From the NCBI RefSeq assembly GCF_020524885.1, contig NZ_JAIVKJ010000002.1, positions 682,001-746,000 of the forward strand: a stretch of DNA of 64,000 nucleotides, read 5' to 3'. Made by a program: the position numbers and the translations under genes. The notes beneath the pieces are model-generated. The model saw only the letters and a program-made list of their open reading frames with translations. It made no database searches and was not told the DNA's origin. This document shows positions 43,652 through 51,921 of the stretch, in pieces; position 1 is the first letter of the stretch, and each line of letters starts with the position of its first letter. This DNA is from Microbulbifer elongatus. Its GTDB lineage: Bacteria > Pseudomonadota > Gammaproteobacteria > Pseudomonadales > Cellvibrionaceae.

Positions 43652-46129
43652 CTATTCGACGGTTACCTTGGTAAAGAAGCGTCTCTGTACTCCGTTTCCA
43701 TCCCGTTCCTCAGGCTTAACCGTGTAAAGAAAGTAGTCGTTGCCATTCCACAGGATTTCTCCTCTATCGGTGAATACAAACACACTGTCCGGGAAGTCTT
43801 CGCTTCGCGCCAGCTCGAAATCATTGTTGAACTGTCTGAACTGAGCCGTATACCGCCGCGTGGTGGAGTTGTACTCGGAGCCCGCATTGATAATGCCATC
43901 TTGTGTCCAGACAACTTTGATGCGGCCTGCGGAAGAAACAAGACCATCAATGGTGCTAACAAGTTGTTGCGAAGCGATGTCAAATATCTCGCCGGTCCTG
44001 CTGTCTAACGCAAGCGTGCCATCCGGGGAAAGCACGAGTGGGGAAGAGCCAGACAGATAGGTAGCATTATCGAACTTTTCAAGCAGAAGCGTCGCCCGGT
44101 CCAGGGTGTAGCCCTTTTCTACATACCTTGAAGCGCTGTTGGACTGATACTGGTAGCTGGCTTCCAGTTCCTGGGTAGCGGACTCCACCGGGTTGAAGGC
44201 GCTATCGAAAACCTCAACATAGTGAATGGCGTCTGCACCGGTGTAACTGCTGCGGACCAGATACTCGCCCTCAAACTCCAGCCCGGTGAGCCAGTCGTAA
44301 AGTGGCGCGGTCAGGCTCGCCTGCTTTGGCTGGGGGTCAACTTCGGACAGGTCGAAGTACTGTACCTCGTTGTCGGGAAATATAATGACTGCGCGATTCA
44401 GGGTGTCCGAATACACCAGGCGGAACGGATCTTGAGAGTCGCTCAGGGTCTTGCTGAGTGTGAGCGGTGCCAGGAAGGTTTCCGTATTCATATCCCAGCG
44501 GATGAGCTGACCCACTACCGGGCTGCAGGAATCCCAGTAACAGGTATTCCAGAAATAGGCGACCCCCTGCTGATCGACAAAGTTCGCCATGCTCGCGATC
44601 AGCTCGATATAGCAGCGGTTCCCGGTGCCTTCCGATGCGAGGGCGCAATTGCGGTTCTCGGGGAAGCTGTCCTGGCCGTCGTCCACGCTGTCGTTGTCGT
44701 CATCGGTGTCGGCTACATCGCCGATACCATCGCCGTCAAAGTCGGTGGATTCCGTTGGGTCCTGCGGGAACAAGTCTCCTTCGTCCACAACGCCATCGTT
44801 GTCGTCGTCCGAGTCCTCTTCGTTAATGATGCCGTCATTGTCCGTGTCACGGCTATCGATCACATAAACACCGCCCAACGAGAGTGAGAAGCTATCGCCA
44901 TCAGGGTCGGTGGCCCGTACATAAACCTGGTAGTCACCGGGTTGTTTGAAGGTCAGTTCAAGTATTCCATAACCGCCGCGCTCAACCCGGGCGAAATCGC
45001 TGATGTTTGACGCATCAATATCGGACTCGCTTTTGAACTCGTACATTTCCGGGGCGATACGAAGCACGTCGCCATCGTAATCAGTGAGGTATTTATCGTA
45101 AGTGCTGAAATTGACCTTGGCGCCCAAATCCACGCGATTATTGTTGGTAAAGAACGCTCGGTCGTTTTTTTGCGGAGCGCTGTTTTCTGCGGAAAAGAAA
45201 TCAACCTCGCCATTGGCAATGTCCGCCATGCGTAGTCTTACGCCCAAATCAGAAAAGCTCTGGCCAGAGGTGGAAAAGTAAAGAATTTCCAGATCTTTAT
45301 CGCTGCTCTCACCCACAAGCTGCATAACCCCGAAGCTTTGCCCAGTGCCGGTAATATTGGACCCCTCGGCAAAGCGGTCGCCAATATTACTCGACTGTTT
45401 TTTAAAGGCGGCAACACCATCGGCAAGATTACCCACGCCACCGCTGATATTCAGCGCGTCGGTCAGTGAATAGGGGAATGACATCGGCAGCTGGTAAGTG
45501 AAGCTTTCGGACGAATAAAGTTCGCCACTTTCTCCGTCTTCCACCTGGATATTCGAAATAACATTTACACGCCTGGAGTCTTCATCGGTACCCGGTACTT
45601 CCACCATGGTGGTTCCGCGGATGAAGCTGGTGCCTTCCGCATCCGTGATGCCCAGATCGGTGAAACTCAGTTCAATATCGTACGCACTCTGGTTGTTGGG
45701 CTTGGATGTGGCGATTTCCATAAACCCGTGCATCGTGGTGCCTGCATTGACATAGCAGCCATCGAAGGTGATTTGTTGAAGTGCACCGTCCTCAGAGATC
45801 GTATTGGTTACTAGCCCGCCCGCAGGGCAGCCGCTTTCATTGGTGCCGTTGTGGCTGGAAGAAAAAGCGGGTACTCCCATGGGGTTGGTGAAGCTATTGA
45901 TCAGGTCATTATTGAGCGCAATAAATTCATAACCGATACCAACAAAGGTTGAAACATTCTTCGGCGTAATGTCCGCGGTCGGAGTTACCTCAAAAATGCT
46001 CCCTGGCGGGTTGCCTCCTGTGGGAGGGGGCGCGGACGTATTATCGTCGCTGCCACTGCCGCCACCGCCGCAAGCAGAAATTGCAAATACAGAAAGGAAC
46101 AGGACGTGCTTCGGGGATGGGAGTTTCAT
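43652..46129 (-). CDS. Large surface lipoprotein with thrombospondin type-3 calcium repeats
   Basis: An 825-residue lipoprotein. The signal peptide ends in the lipobox ISAC (Cys20), followed by a Gly/Ser/Asp tether and a Pro-rich linker. Residues about 45-420 are a beta-rich region of unknown family, ending in a cadherin-like strand (QVYVRATDPDGDSF). Residues about 425-490 hold Asp-rich TSP3 repeats (DTDNDGIINEEDSDDDNDG, DFDGDGIGDVADTDDD), which bind calcium. The remaining 330 residues look like a repeated-strand (possible propeller) domain. The function is unknown; the layout suggests a calcium-stiffened outer-membrane surface protein. The upstream 215 bp (46130-46344) show nothing recognisable. 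Confidence 0.75.
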   Translation of the reverse strand: MKLPSPKHVLFLSVFAISACGGGGSGSDDNTSAPPPTGGNPPGSIFEVTPTADITPKNVSTFVGIGYEFIALNNDLINSFTNPMGVPAFSSSHNGTNESGCPAGGLVTNTISEDGALQQITFDGCYVNAGTTMHGFMEIATSKPNNQSAYDIELSFTDLGITDAEGTSFIRGTTMVEVPGTDEDSRRVNVISNIQVEDGESGELYSSESFTYQLPMSFPYSLTDALNISGGVGNLADGVAAFKKQSSNIGDRFAEGSNITGTGQSFGVMQLVGESSDKDLEILYFSTSGQSFSDLGVRLRMADIANGEVDFFSAENSAPQKNDRAFFTNNNRVDLGAKVNFSTYDKYLTDYDGDVLRIAPEMYEFKSESDIDASNISDFARVERGGYGILELTFKQPGDYQVYVRATDPDGDSFSLSLGGVYVIDSRDTDNDGIINEEDSDDDNDGVVDEGDLFPQDPTESTDFDGDGIGDVADTDDDNDSVDDGQDSFPENRNCALASEGTGNRCYIELIASMANFVDQQGVAYFWNTCYWDSCSPVVGQLIRWDMNTETFLAPLTLSKTLSDSQDPFRLVYSDTLNRAVIIFPDNEVQYFDLSEVDPQPKQASLTAPLYDWLTGLEFEGEYLVRSSYTGADAIHYVEVFDSAFNPVESATQELEASYQYQSNSASRYVEKGYTLDRATLLLEKFDNATYLSGSSPLVLSPDGTLALDSRTGEIFDIASQQLVSTIDGLVSSAGRIKVVWTQDGIINAGSEYNSTTRRYTAQFRQFNNDFELARSEDFPDSVFVFTDRGEILWNGNDYFLYTVKPEERDGNGVQRRFFTKVTVE

Positions 46130-46344
46130 GGTGTTATTTTTTTAAGTAACGGTTTGTGAGCTGTATGAGACAAGACGTCAGTGCTTGCCGATGGAAGCTG
46201 GTTGTTCGCGGAGCCCCTGTATACCTTGGGCGCCCACCCCGCTCAGTGGTTACCGCTGCTGAGCGTTTGTCGGCGTTTATATCACGCCACCCACCGCGAG
46301 GCCTAACGAAGTGCCATGGAAAAATATGCGTTTGCGGAATAGTT

Positions 46345-46503
46345 TTAAATGCGTTGTAGCGCAGCCTTGATGTGCTGGCGTAACCACGCCTGCAGCGGGT
46401 CATCCTTGGTACGATGGTGCCAGATCTGCAGAATATCCACGTCCGGCAGTTTGATCGGACAGGGGTAGGTCACCAGATCGGGTAGGCTGCGGCAGGCCTG
46501 TTC
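46345..46503 (-). pseudogene. 3' fragment of a second LysR regulator gene
   Basis: The minus strand encodes QACRSLPDLVTYPCPIKLPD and continues to IKAAL and a stop at 46345. It matches the last 48 aligned residues of the intact LysR gene at 48375-49301 at 42 of 48 positions. The fragment lacks the helix-turn-helix and most of the effector domain, and is cut ten bases before the rhlE stop codon. It is a decayed paralogue, not a functional gene. Confidence 0.85.
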
Positions 46504-46513
46504 TGTCTGCCGC

Positions 46514-47806
46514 TTACTTTTTGATTGCACCCCAAGGGGTTTTGCTGGAAGGACTGCGTGACTGACTGTCAGCCGCCGGTTTGGCTGATTTTTCCGGCCG
46601 GCCCGGTTTATTGACCTTCTTGTTCCCTTTCCCGCCCTTCGGCGAAAAACTCAGGTTGGACGCCGGCAGATCCTTGACCACTGGAAACTCCTCGATCGTC
46701 ACCCGCTCAATGATCTTGCCAAGCCGGCGTTCCACCGCGCACAGACGTTTGAAATCGTCCTTGGATACCAGTGACACCGCCTCGCCGGAAGCACCCGCGC
46801 GGCCGGTGCGGCCGATGCGGTGGATATACTCATCGGCATCGTCGGGCATATCGTAGTTGACCACGCGCTCCAGCTCGTCGATATCAATACCGCGGGCGGC
46901 AACGCCGGTGGCCACCAGTATATTGATCTCGCCGGACTTGAAGCCCTCGAGAATCCGCGAGCGCGATGCCTGGCTGCGGCCGCCGTGGATGGATTCCGCC
47001 GCAATGCCGCGCTTTTCCAGCTGGCTCACCAGCTTCGCAGCACCGTGCTGGGTGCGGATAAAGATCAATGCCTGGGTCCAGTGACGATCGTTTATCAGGT
47101 GGCTAAGCAGCGCCGACTTGTTGTGTTTGTCCACCGCGATCAGCCACTGGGAAATTTTCGGTGCAGACTGTGTGTTCGCTGCAATGGATACCTCAAACGG
47201 ATTCTCCACCACGTCCTTCGCCAGCGACCTGACCTGGGGCGACAGGGTCGCGGAAAACAGCAGGCTCTGACGCTGCTCGGGCAGACGCGCAAGGATTTTG
47301 TTGAGGTCATCGATAAACCCCATATCCAGCATGCGGTCCGCCTCGTCCATCACCAGCATCTGCAGCTCGTCGAAATAGAGTGCGCGCTGGTGTGCCAGGT
47401 CGAGCAGGCGCCCCGGCGTGGCCACCACAATATCCACACCCTCAATCAGCTGCTGCTTCTGCGGTTCCAGATCCACGCCGCCCACCATGCACATGGACAC
47501 CACCGACAGGTGCTTGCCATACAGCCGGATATTGTCCTCCACCTGCATGCCCAGCTCGCGGGTGGGTACCAGGATCAGCGCGCGAAAGCGCTTCGCTCGC
47601 CGCTTGCGTTCACCACTGAGCAAATCCAGCATTGGCAGCACAAAGGCCGCGGTCTTGCCGGTGCCTGTCTGCGCAGTCGCAATTATGTCCCGTCCTTCCA
47701 GGATGGCGGGAATCGCCTTGCGCTGGATCTCGGTGGGGGTTGCATACCCTTTCTCTTCAAGGGCTTGCAGGATCGGGGCGCTCAATCCCAGGGGGTGGAA
47801 TGTCAT
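46514..47806 (-). CDS. rhlE: DEAD-box ATP-dependent RNA helicase RhlE
   Basis: A 430-residue cytoplasmic RNA helicase. Q-motif GLSAPILQALEEKGYATPTEIQRKAIPAIL, motif I AQTGTGKTAAF, motif Ia LVPTREL, motif II MDEADRMLDMGF (DEAD), motif III FSATL, motif V VATGVAARGIDI and motif VI HRIGRTGRAG. The basic C-terminal tail (GNKKVNKPGRPEKSAKPA) fits RhlE. Such helicases remodel structured RNA in ribosome assembly and mRNA decay. Its stop lies next to the truncated LysR fragment, so its 3' flank is a recombination junction. Confidence 0.95.
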   Translation of the reverse strand: MTFHPLGLSAPILQALEEKGYATPTEIQRKAIPAILEGRDIIATAQTGTGKTAAFVLPMLDLLSGERKRRAKRFRALILVPTRELGMQVEDNIRLYGKHLSVVSMCMVGGVDLEPQKQQLIEGVDIVVATPGRLLDLAHQRALYFDELQMLVMDEADRMLDMGFIDDLNKILARLPEQRQSLLFSATLSPQVRSLAKDVVENPFEVSIAANTQSAPKISQWLIAVDKHNKSALLSHLINDRHWTQALIFIRTQHGAAKLVSQLEKRGIAAESIHGGRSQASRSRILEGFKSGEINILVATGVAARGIDIDELERVVNYDMPDDADEYIHRIGRTGRAGASGEAVSLVSKDDFKRLCAVERRLGKIIERVTIEEFPVVKDLPASNLSFSPKGGKGNKKVNKPGRPEKSAKPAADSQSRSPSSKTPWGAIKK

Positions 47807-47914
47807 CTGGACTCTCTAAAGGGGGGTAGCTAGGGGCATTGGCCGGTGAATGGCCAGCGGCTGGTTTCAGCGCGGCATGGTAACAGTAAAGTACAGAGTA
47901 GGTGCCGGTTAGAT

Positions 47915-47987
47915 ATTAGGCGTTGGGAGCGGTCGCTCCCTTATTCCTTATGCCTTAGGCGTTATGCGCGGTCGGTCCCTGACCGCG
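47915..47987. repeat. Pair of hairpins with repeated flanks (REP-like) upstream of rhlE
   Basis: Stem 1 is gggagcg/cgctccc (47925-47940). Stem 2 is cgcggtc/gaccgcg (47967-47987). Each is preceded by TTAGGCGTT-type flanks (47916 and 47955). The arrangement resembles paired REP elements between genes, but I see no other copy in the window. Confidence 0.45.
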
Positions 47988-48003
47988 GAGGGGAAAATTC
48001 CGT

Positions 48004-48303
48004 TCAGGTAATAGCCCATGTGACGAGTGACAGCACCAGCCCCGCTAGCAGGAACATCAGGCCCTTGAGCATGAGTGATTTCGGGTAGTCGGCTTCCTTG
48101 TGAATCAGGGAGTAGGGCAGACCCGTTATCGGTCCGAGAATGAGAGACGACAGCCCCCAAACCCAGCGGTTATTACCCAATGCCGTCAGCGCAGCCATCA
48201 GGCCACCGAACCAGAACAGCGTAACGCCGATTACCAGGATGATGAATATCGGTATGGCCAGCCACTGATTGGCTAGAAATACCTTGAGGATTTCCTGTTC
48301 CAT
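48004..48303 (-). CDS. Small membrane protein of unknown function
   Basis: A 99-residue protein with three predicted membrane helices (about 14-38, 47-62 and 78-97) and a short charged loop containing HKEADYPKSLMLKG. I do not recognise the family. It lies between the LysR regulator gene and rhlE on the same strand, with 71 bp upstream. Confidence 0.7.
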   Translation of the reverse strand: MEQEILKVFLANQWLAIPIFIILVIGVTLFWFGGLMAALTALGNNRWVWGLSSLILGPITGLPYSLIHKEADYPKSLMLKGLMFLLAGLVLSLVTWAIT

Positions 48304-48374
48304 AATGTTTCCGGGTGAATATTTTGGCGCGATTGTAGCAAGGCCGGACGGAATATAGCGCAGCCAGACTCAGG

Positions 48375-49301
48375 TTAGGATTTGACGCTTGGCCTTCCCG
48401 TCAATGCCGCCTTGATACGCTGGCGCAACCAGGCCCGTAGCGGATCGTCCTGGGTGCGCTGGTGCCAGATCTGCAATATGTCTACATCCGGCAGTTTGAC
48501 CGGGCAGGGGTAGCTCACCAGGTCTGGCAGGCTGCGGCAGGCCTGTTGGGCCACTGAGTTCAGGCAGGTAATCAGCAGGTCGCTGCCTTCGATGGTGGTG
48601 GCGGGAGACAGGAAGCTCGACAGCCCCGCCACAATACGCCGCTGATGTCCGAGCTTGTGCAGCTTCTTATCCACAATACCGTCCAGATCCCCGGTTAGCG
48701 TAGTGACCAGATGCCCGCAGGCCAAAAAGGCCTTGAGGTCCAGCCTCTTGTGAATGTGCTGGTTGCTGCGGCTCGCCAGCACACTGAAGCCTTCCTTGTG
48801 TACCTTTTGCTGATAGAAGGATGCGGGTAACTGCTCGAAGAAGCCCGCGATGGCGATATCGCAGGCGCCGGTTTCCAGCTCGGTGCGCGGCAGGCGGCCA
48901 CGGGTGTTGTGGAATACCAGTTGCAGCTTCGGCGCCTGCTCGCTCACCACCGGCAGCAGTTTGGGTAGCAACAACTGTTCGATAAAGTCGGTGCCAAAGA
49001 TATGCACCCGGTCTTCCCGCAGCAGGAAGCTCTCTTCATCGCAGTAGTCGTAAAAGGATTCCAGCGAGCGCACCAGCGTCTGGATCTGCGGCGCCAGCTG
49101 GTGGGCCCGCGGCGTTGGTGTCAGCCCGCGGGGCGCGCGGGCAAACAGGGTGTCGTCAAACTCGTTACGCAGTTTGGCTAGCTTGTGGCTGAGCGCCGGC
49201 TGGCTCAGGTTCATGCGCTCCGCGGCCACCGAGGCATTGCGCTCCTCGTACAGCACCTGGAACAGCTTGAGCAGATTCAGGTCCTTATTTCCGATATTCA
49301 T
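48375..49301 (-). CDS. LysR-type transcriptional regulator divergent from the DJ-1 gene
   Basis: A 308-residue LysR regulator. The DNA-binding domain is DLNLLKLFQVLYEERNASVAAERMNLSQPALSHKLAKLRNEFDDTLF. The effector domain follows from about residue 90. The C-terminal part (QACRSLPDLVSYPCPVKLPD...) is the piece duplicated as a fragment at 46345-46503. It is divergent from the exported DJ-1-like gene with 132 bp and two palindromes between, which suggests it controls that gene and itself. Confidence 0.92.
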   Translation of the reverse strand: MNIGNKDLNLLKLFQVLYEERNASVAAERMNLSQPALSHKLAKLRNEFDDTLFARAPRGLTPTPRAHQLAPQIQTLVRSLESFYDYCDEESFLLREDRVHIFGTDFIEQLLLPKLLPVVSEQAPKLQLVFHNTRGRLPRTELETGACDIAIAGFFEQLPASFYQQKVHKEGFSVLASRSNQHIHKRLDLKAFLACGHLVTTLTGDLDGIVDKKLHKLGHQRRIVAGLSSFLSPATTIEGSDLLITCLNSVAQQACRSLPDLVSYPCPVKLPDVDILQIWHQRTQDDPLRAWLRQRIKAALTGRPSVKS

Positions 49302-49316
49302 ATTTTGAAAGGCTGT

Positions 49317-49334
49317 AATTCAATGAATCGAATT
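49317..49334. promoter_or_regulatory. Candidate LysR operator upstream of the DJ-1-like gene
   Basis: AATTC and GAATT arms with 8-nt spacing form an 18-bp interrupted palindrome close to the LysR start. A second dyad, ATATC-AC-GATAT, lies at 49340-49351. Confidence 0.45.
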
Positions 49335-49433
49335 ATCTTATATCACGATATTCACTAGGATAGCCCCCAATCCGGTAGTAGCCCGCCCGTGCGGTGGTTG
49401 TTACCGGCGCAAACTGTCTATTGGAGACCTTAC

Positions 49434-50177
49434 ATGAAGAAACTGTTTTCGATCGTTGTGGCGCTACTGGCGTTATCGTCCGCAAGCCTCGCCCTGGCCG
49501 CGCCGCGAGTACTGATCGTGGCCACCAGCCACGAGCAAATGGGTGATACCGACGAGAAAACCGGCCTGTGGCTGTCGGAACTGACCCACCCCTACCACGA
49601 GCTCAAGAAGGCGGGCTTTGAAGTGGAAATCGCCAGCATCAAGGGCGGCGCCGTGCCGGTGGACGCGCGCAGCCTTGCGGATGATGACGCCATTAACTTT
49701 GAATTCATCGCCAGCCCACAAACCCGCAGCCTGCTGGATAACAGCCGCAAGCTCGCGGACGTAAACCCCAAGCGCTACCAGGCCATCCTGTTTGCCGGTG
49801 GTCACGGTACCGTGTGGGACTTCCCCAAGAGCCCGGCGGTCAATAGCGTCGCCTCTGCTATTTTCGCCGACGGCGGCTATGTAGCGGCCGTGTGCCATGG
49901 CCCGGCGGCATTGCTGAACGTTACCGGCCAGGACGGCAAGCCGATCATTGCCGGCAAGAAGGTCGCGGGCTTCAGCAATGTGGAAGAAAAGGCGGTTGGC
50001 CTGGAAGAGGTCGTGCCCTACCTGCTGCAGGACGAACTCATCGCACTGGGCGCCAACTACCAAGAAGGTAAAGCGTGGGAGAGCTTTGTGGTGCAGGACG
50101 GCCGCATCATCACCGGTCAGAACCCGCAGTCTGCGGCGGAGCTGGGACGGGTGCTGGCAAAGGCCCTGAACAAGTAA
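49434..50177 (+). CDS. Exported DJ-1/PfpI-family (Hsp31-like) protein
   Basis: A 247-residue protein of the DJ-1/PfpI superfamily. A signal peptide (residues 1-23, ending LAA-P) is unusual for the family and sends it to the periplasm. The core has PRVLIVATSHEQMGDT, AGGHGTVWDFPKSP and the nucleophile elbow AAVCHGPAALLN (Cys154-His155). Family members act as glyoxalase III, chaperones or amidases; the activity here is unproved. GGAG nine bases before the ATG at 49434 excludes the in-frame upstream ATG. It is divergent from a LysR gene; a fragment of a second copy lies at 50921-50992. Confidence 0.9.
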   Translation: MKKLFSIVVALLALSSASLALAAPRVLIVATSHEQMGDTDEKTGLWLSELTHPYHELKKAGFEVEIASIKGGAVPVDARSLADDDAINFEFIASPQTRSLLDNSRKLADVNPKRYQAILFAGGHGTVWDFPKSPAVNSVASAIFADGGYVAAVCHGPAALLNVTGQDGKPIIAGKKVAGFSNVEEKAVGLEEVVPYLLQDELIALGANYQEGKAWESFVVQDGRIITGQNPQSAAELGRVLAKALNK

Positions 50178-50212
50178 GCGCTACAAACAAAGCAAGAGTT
50201 CGTAAACGCAAA

Positions 50213-50264
50213 GAGCCCGGTGACTGCCTGTGTTGAGAATTGCACAGACAGTCACCGGGCTCTG
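50213..50264. terminator. Long bidirectional terminator between DJ-1 and DUF1993 genes
   Basis: Twenty-one-base arms that pair with a single mismatch around a 10-nt loop, between convergent genes. T/A content at the edges is modest, but the stem is the longest in the window. Confidence 0.8.
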
Positions 50265-50299
50265 TTGTTTCTGCGGACGCGTAATGTTGCAGAGGTTCG

Positions 50300-50815
50300 T
50301 TACGCCTCTTTCTGGATATGCGGGCGCAGGAACGTCATATAGTCCGCCTTGCCGAGGGGTATGCCCATTTTGCGCAGCATCGCGTAGGTGGTGGTGATGT
50401 GGAAATACAGGTTGGGAATCAGGTAATCGTTCACATACTGGTGCCCCGGTATCTCGCAAAAGGCACCGGGCCCGAGTCCAAGGCGCTTGATCTCGTCCAG
50501 CTTGCTGTCGTCCACGTCGATCCCCTCCACCATTGTGCGGGTCTCTTTGATCAGCGCGCGCGCCTCCGCCAGTGTCGCCAGCTCCGGCTTGCGGTTATCC
50601 ACCGGCTCGCCGGCACACCATTGTGAAAAGCCGCGGGGCTGGTTGCACATAAACACAATCTGCGCGCCAAACGGCAACATATCATCCGCCAGGCGCTCCT
50701 GCATCAGCGTGTCGGTATCGGCGACGTGTTTCTCGGCAACGTCCAGGAGATGGTCGAGAACGTCCAGCCGTGACGTAAAAATCCGTTTTATCTCAGTAAT
50801 TTGCTCGTTGGCCAT
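50300..50815 (-). CDS. DUF1993 family protein
   Basis: A 171-residue all-helical cytoplasmic protein of the DUF1993 family, related in layout to DinB four-helix bundles. Seen: SRLDVLDHLLDVAEKHVAD, LADDMLPFGAQIVFMCNQPRGFSQWCAGEP, LAEARALIKETRTMVEGID, and the C-terminal YVNDYLIPNLYFHITTTYAMLRKMGIPLGKADYMTFLRP, the most conserved block. Function is unknown. It faces the DJ-1-like gene and lies just before the DJ-1 fragment. Confidence 0.9.
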   Translation of the reverse strand: MANEQITEIKRIFTSRLDVLDHLLDVAEKHVADTDTLMQERLADDMLPFGAQIVFMCNQPRGFSQWCAGEPVDNRKPELATLAEARALIKETRTMVEGIDVDDSKLDEIKRLGLGPGAFCEIPGHQYVNDYLIPNLYFHITTTYAMLRKMGIPLGKADYMTFLRPHIQKEA

Positions 50816-50920
50816 AATGCTCTCTCAATAAAGGGGGCGCGCTTTGGGCACGCAATAATTGGCAAAACTTTAGCGTATCTAGTGCGCAGCGGGGAATAAA
50901 CCGTCAGGCACGCATTAACG

Positions 50921-50992
50921 CCAGATGCAATCCTGTTCGCCGGTGGCCATGGTAACCTGTGGGACTTCCCCGCGAGCCCGCTGGCTCAATAA
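50921..50992 (+). pseudogene. Internal fragment of a second DJ-1/PfpI-like gene
   Basis: The plus strand reads DAILFAGGHGNLWDFPASPL then a stop at 50990. This matches QAILFAGGHGTVWDFPKSPA of the intact gene (about residues 116-135), with clear nucleotide identity over about 68 bases. No start, signal peptide or nucleophile Cys is present. It mirrors the LysR fragment on the other side of the block. Confidence 0.85.
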
Positions 50993-51017
50993 GCGACAAC
51001 TTCTCTAATCATTCAAT

Positions 51018-51049
51018 ATCTGGCGCGATGTTATCTTGCCGCGCCAGAT
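51018..51049. other. Perfect hairpin before the hypothetical gene at 51089
   Basis: Ten-base arms atctggcgcg/cgcgccagat with a 12-nt loop, 25 nt after the DJ-1 fragment. It could be a terminator remnant or a junction structure. Confidence 0.45.
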
Positions 51050-51088
51050 CTACCAGTTTACTGTGCGGCTCTCTTCCAATCCCAAGCG

Positions 51089-51733
51089 ATGACTGTCGCT
51101 AAAAGCATGGAAATCGACGAAGAAAAGCTTGTTGAGCATATCAAGCAGGCATTCCGTAATAAGAAACAGATCAAACCATTCCCTCCGAGACTAACTCGCT
51201 TTGAGCGTGTAAAAATCCAACACCATTTTTATGGGCCTCTCATCGGAAAAACGGGGACGGTTATATGGTCCGAGCATCGTATTTCAACAAGACGTGACAT
51301 ACCGACTGACTGGGTGCATTTGATCGAACTGGATCAGCCAATATCCTTCAATGGATCCTGTTGTAAGTTTCCTACCTGTTTTGAGCAAGACCTGACTTCT
51401 CTCGCTTCTCATGCCGAGGAGAGAATGTTCCTGGGTTCAAGCTATCAAATAAGTAGCGATCTTGTACTTGATGAGGATATGCAGTTCTTTGATGGAACGT
51501 TTCGAACGCCGGGCGAATTCTGGGGCCCAATCGAGGTTTTTAAGTCCGAGGACATTGGATGCCCGAAATTAGAAATACGCCAGTGTCCAAACGGATTAAT
51601 CGCTATGGTAGGTAGAATGCCTGAAAACCAACCATTGAATCTCTGTACGATCATTGAATGTTTACAGTCACTTTACCCGGGCTCTGATTGGCAACAAGTA
51701 AATGGGCCCGATTCAATGATATTAAGTAGTTGA
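51089..51733 (+). CDS. Hypothetical protein, low-GC orphan
   Basis: A 214-residue soluble protein with no signal peptide or membrane segment; I do not recognise it. It is rich in Cys, Phe and Ile relative to neighbours (SFNGSCCKFPTCFEQDLTSL, CPKLEIRQCPNG). Its codons end in A or T far more often than those of flanking genes. The start is uncertain between ATG 51089 and ATG 51107. Composition and position beside a gene fragment suggest recent acquisition. Confidence 0.65.
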   Translation: MTVAKSMEIDEEKLVEHIKQAFRNKKQIKPFPPRLTRFERVKIQHHFYGPLIGKTGTVIWSEHRISTRRDIPTDWVHLIELDQPISFNGSCCKFPTCFEQDLTSLASHAEERMFLGSSYQISSDLVLDEDMQFFDGTFRTPGEFWGPIEVFKSEDIGCPKLEIRQCPNGLIAMVGRMPENQPLNLCTIIECLQSLYPGSDWQQVNGPDSMILSS

Positions 51734-51921
51734 GTGAGGAGATGCGACCGTATATGGGGCGCCTCTTTAATGCATCTCTTGAACCGCTGTATATGCAGTA
51801 AAAGTAGAGCAGTTCCAGAAAAGCTTGTCTTGATTTGCATCGCGCGTACTTGAAACACTATGTCGCTCAAGTTAATCACTCCTGCTATCTTCCTCTGCAT
51901 AACAATGCAAAGGATCGCCCC

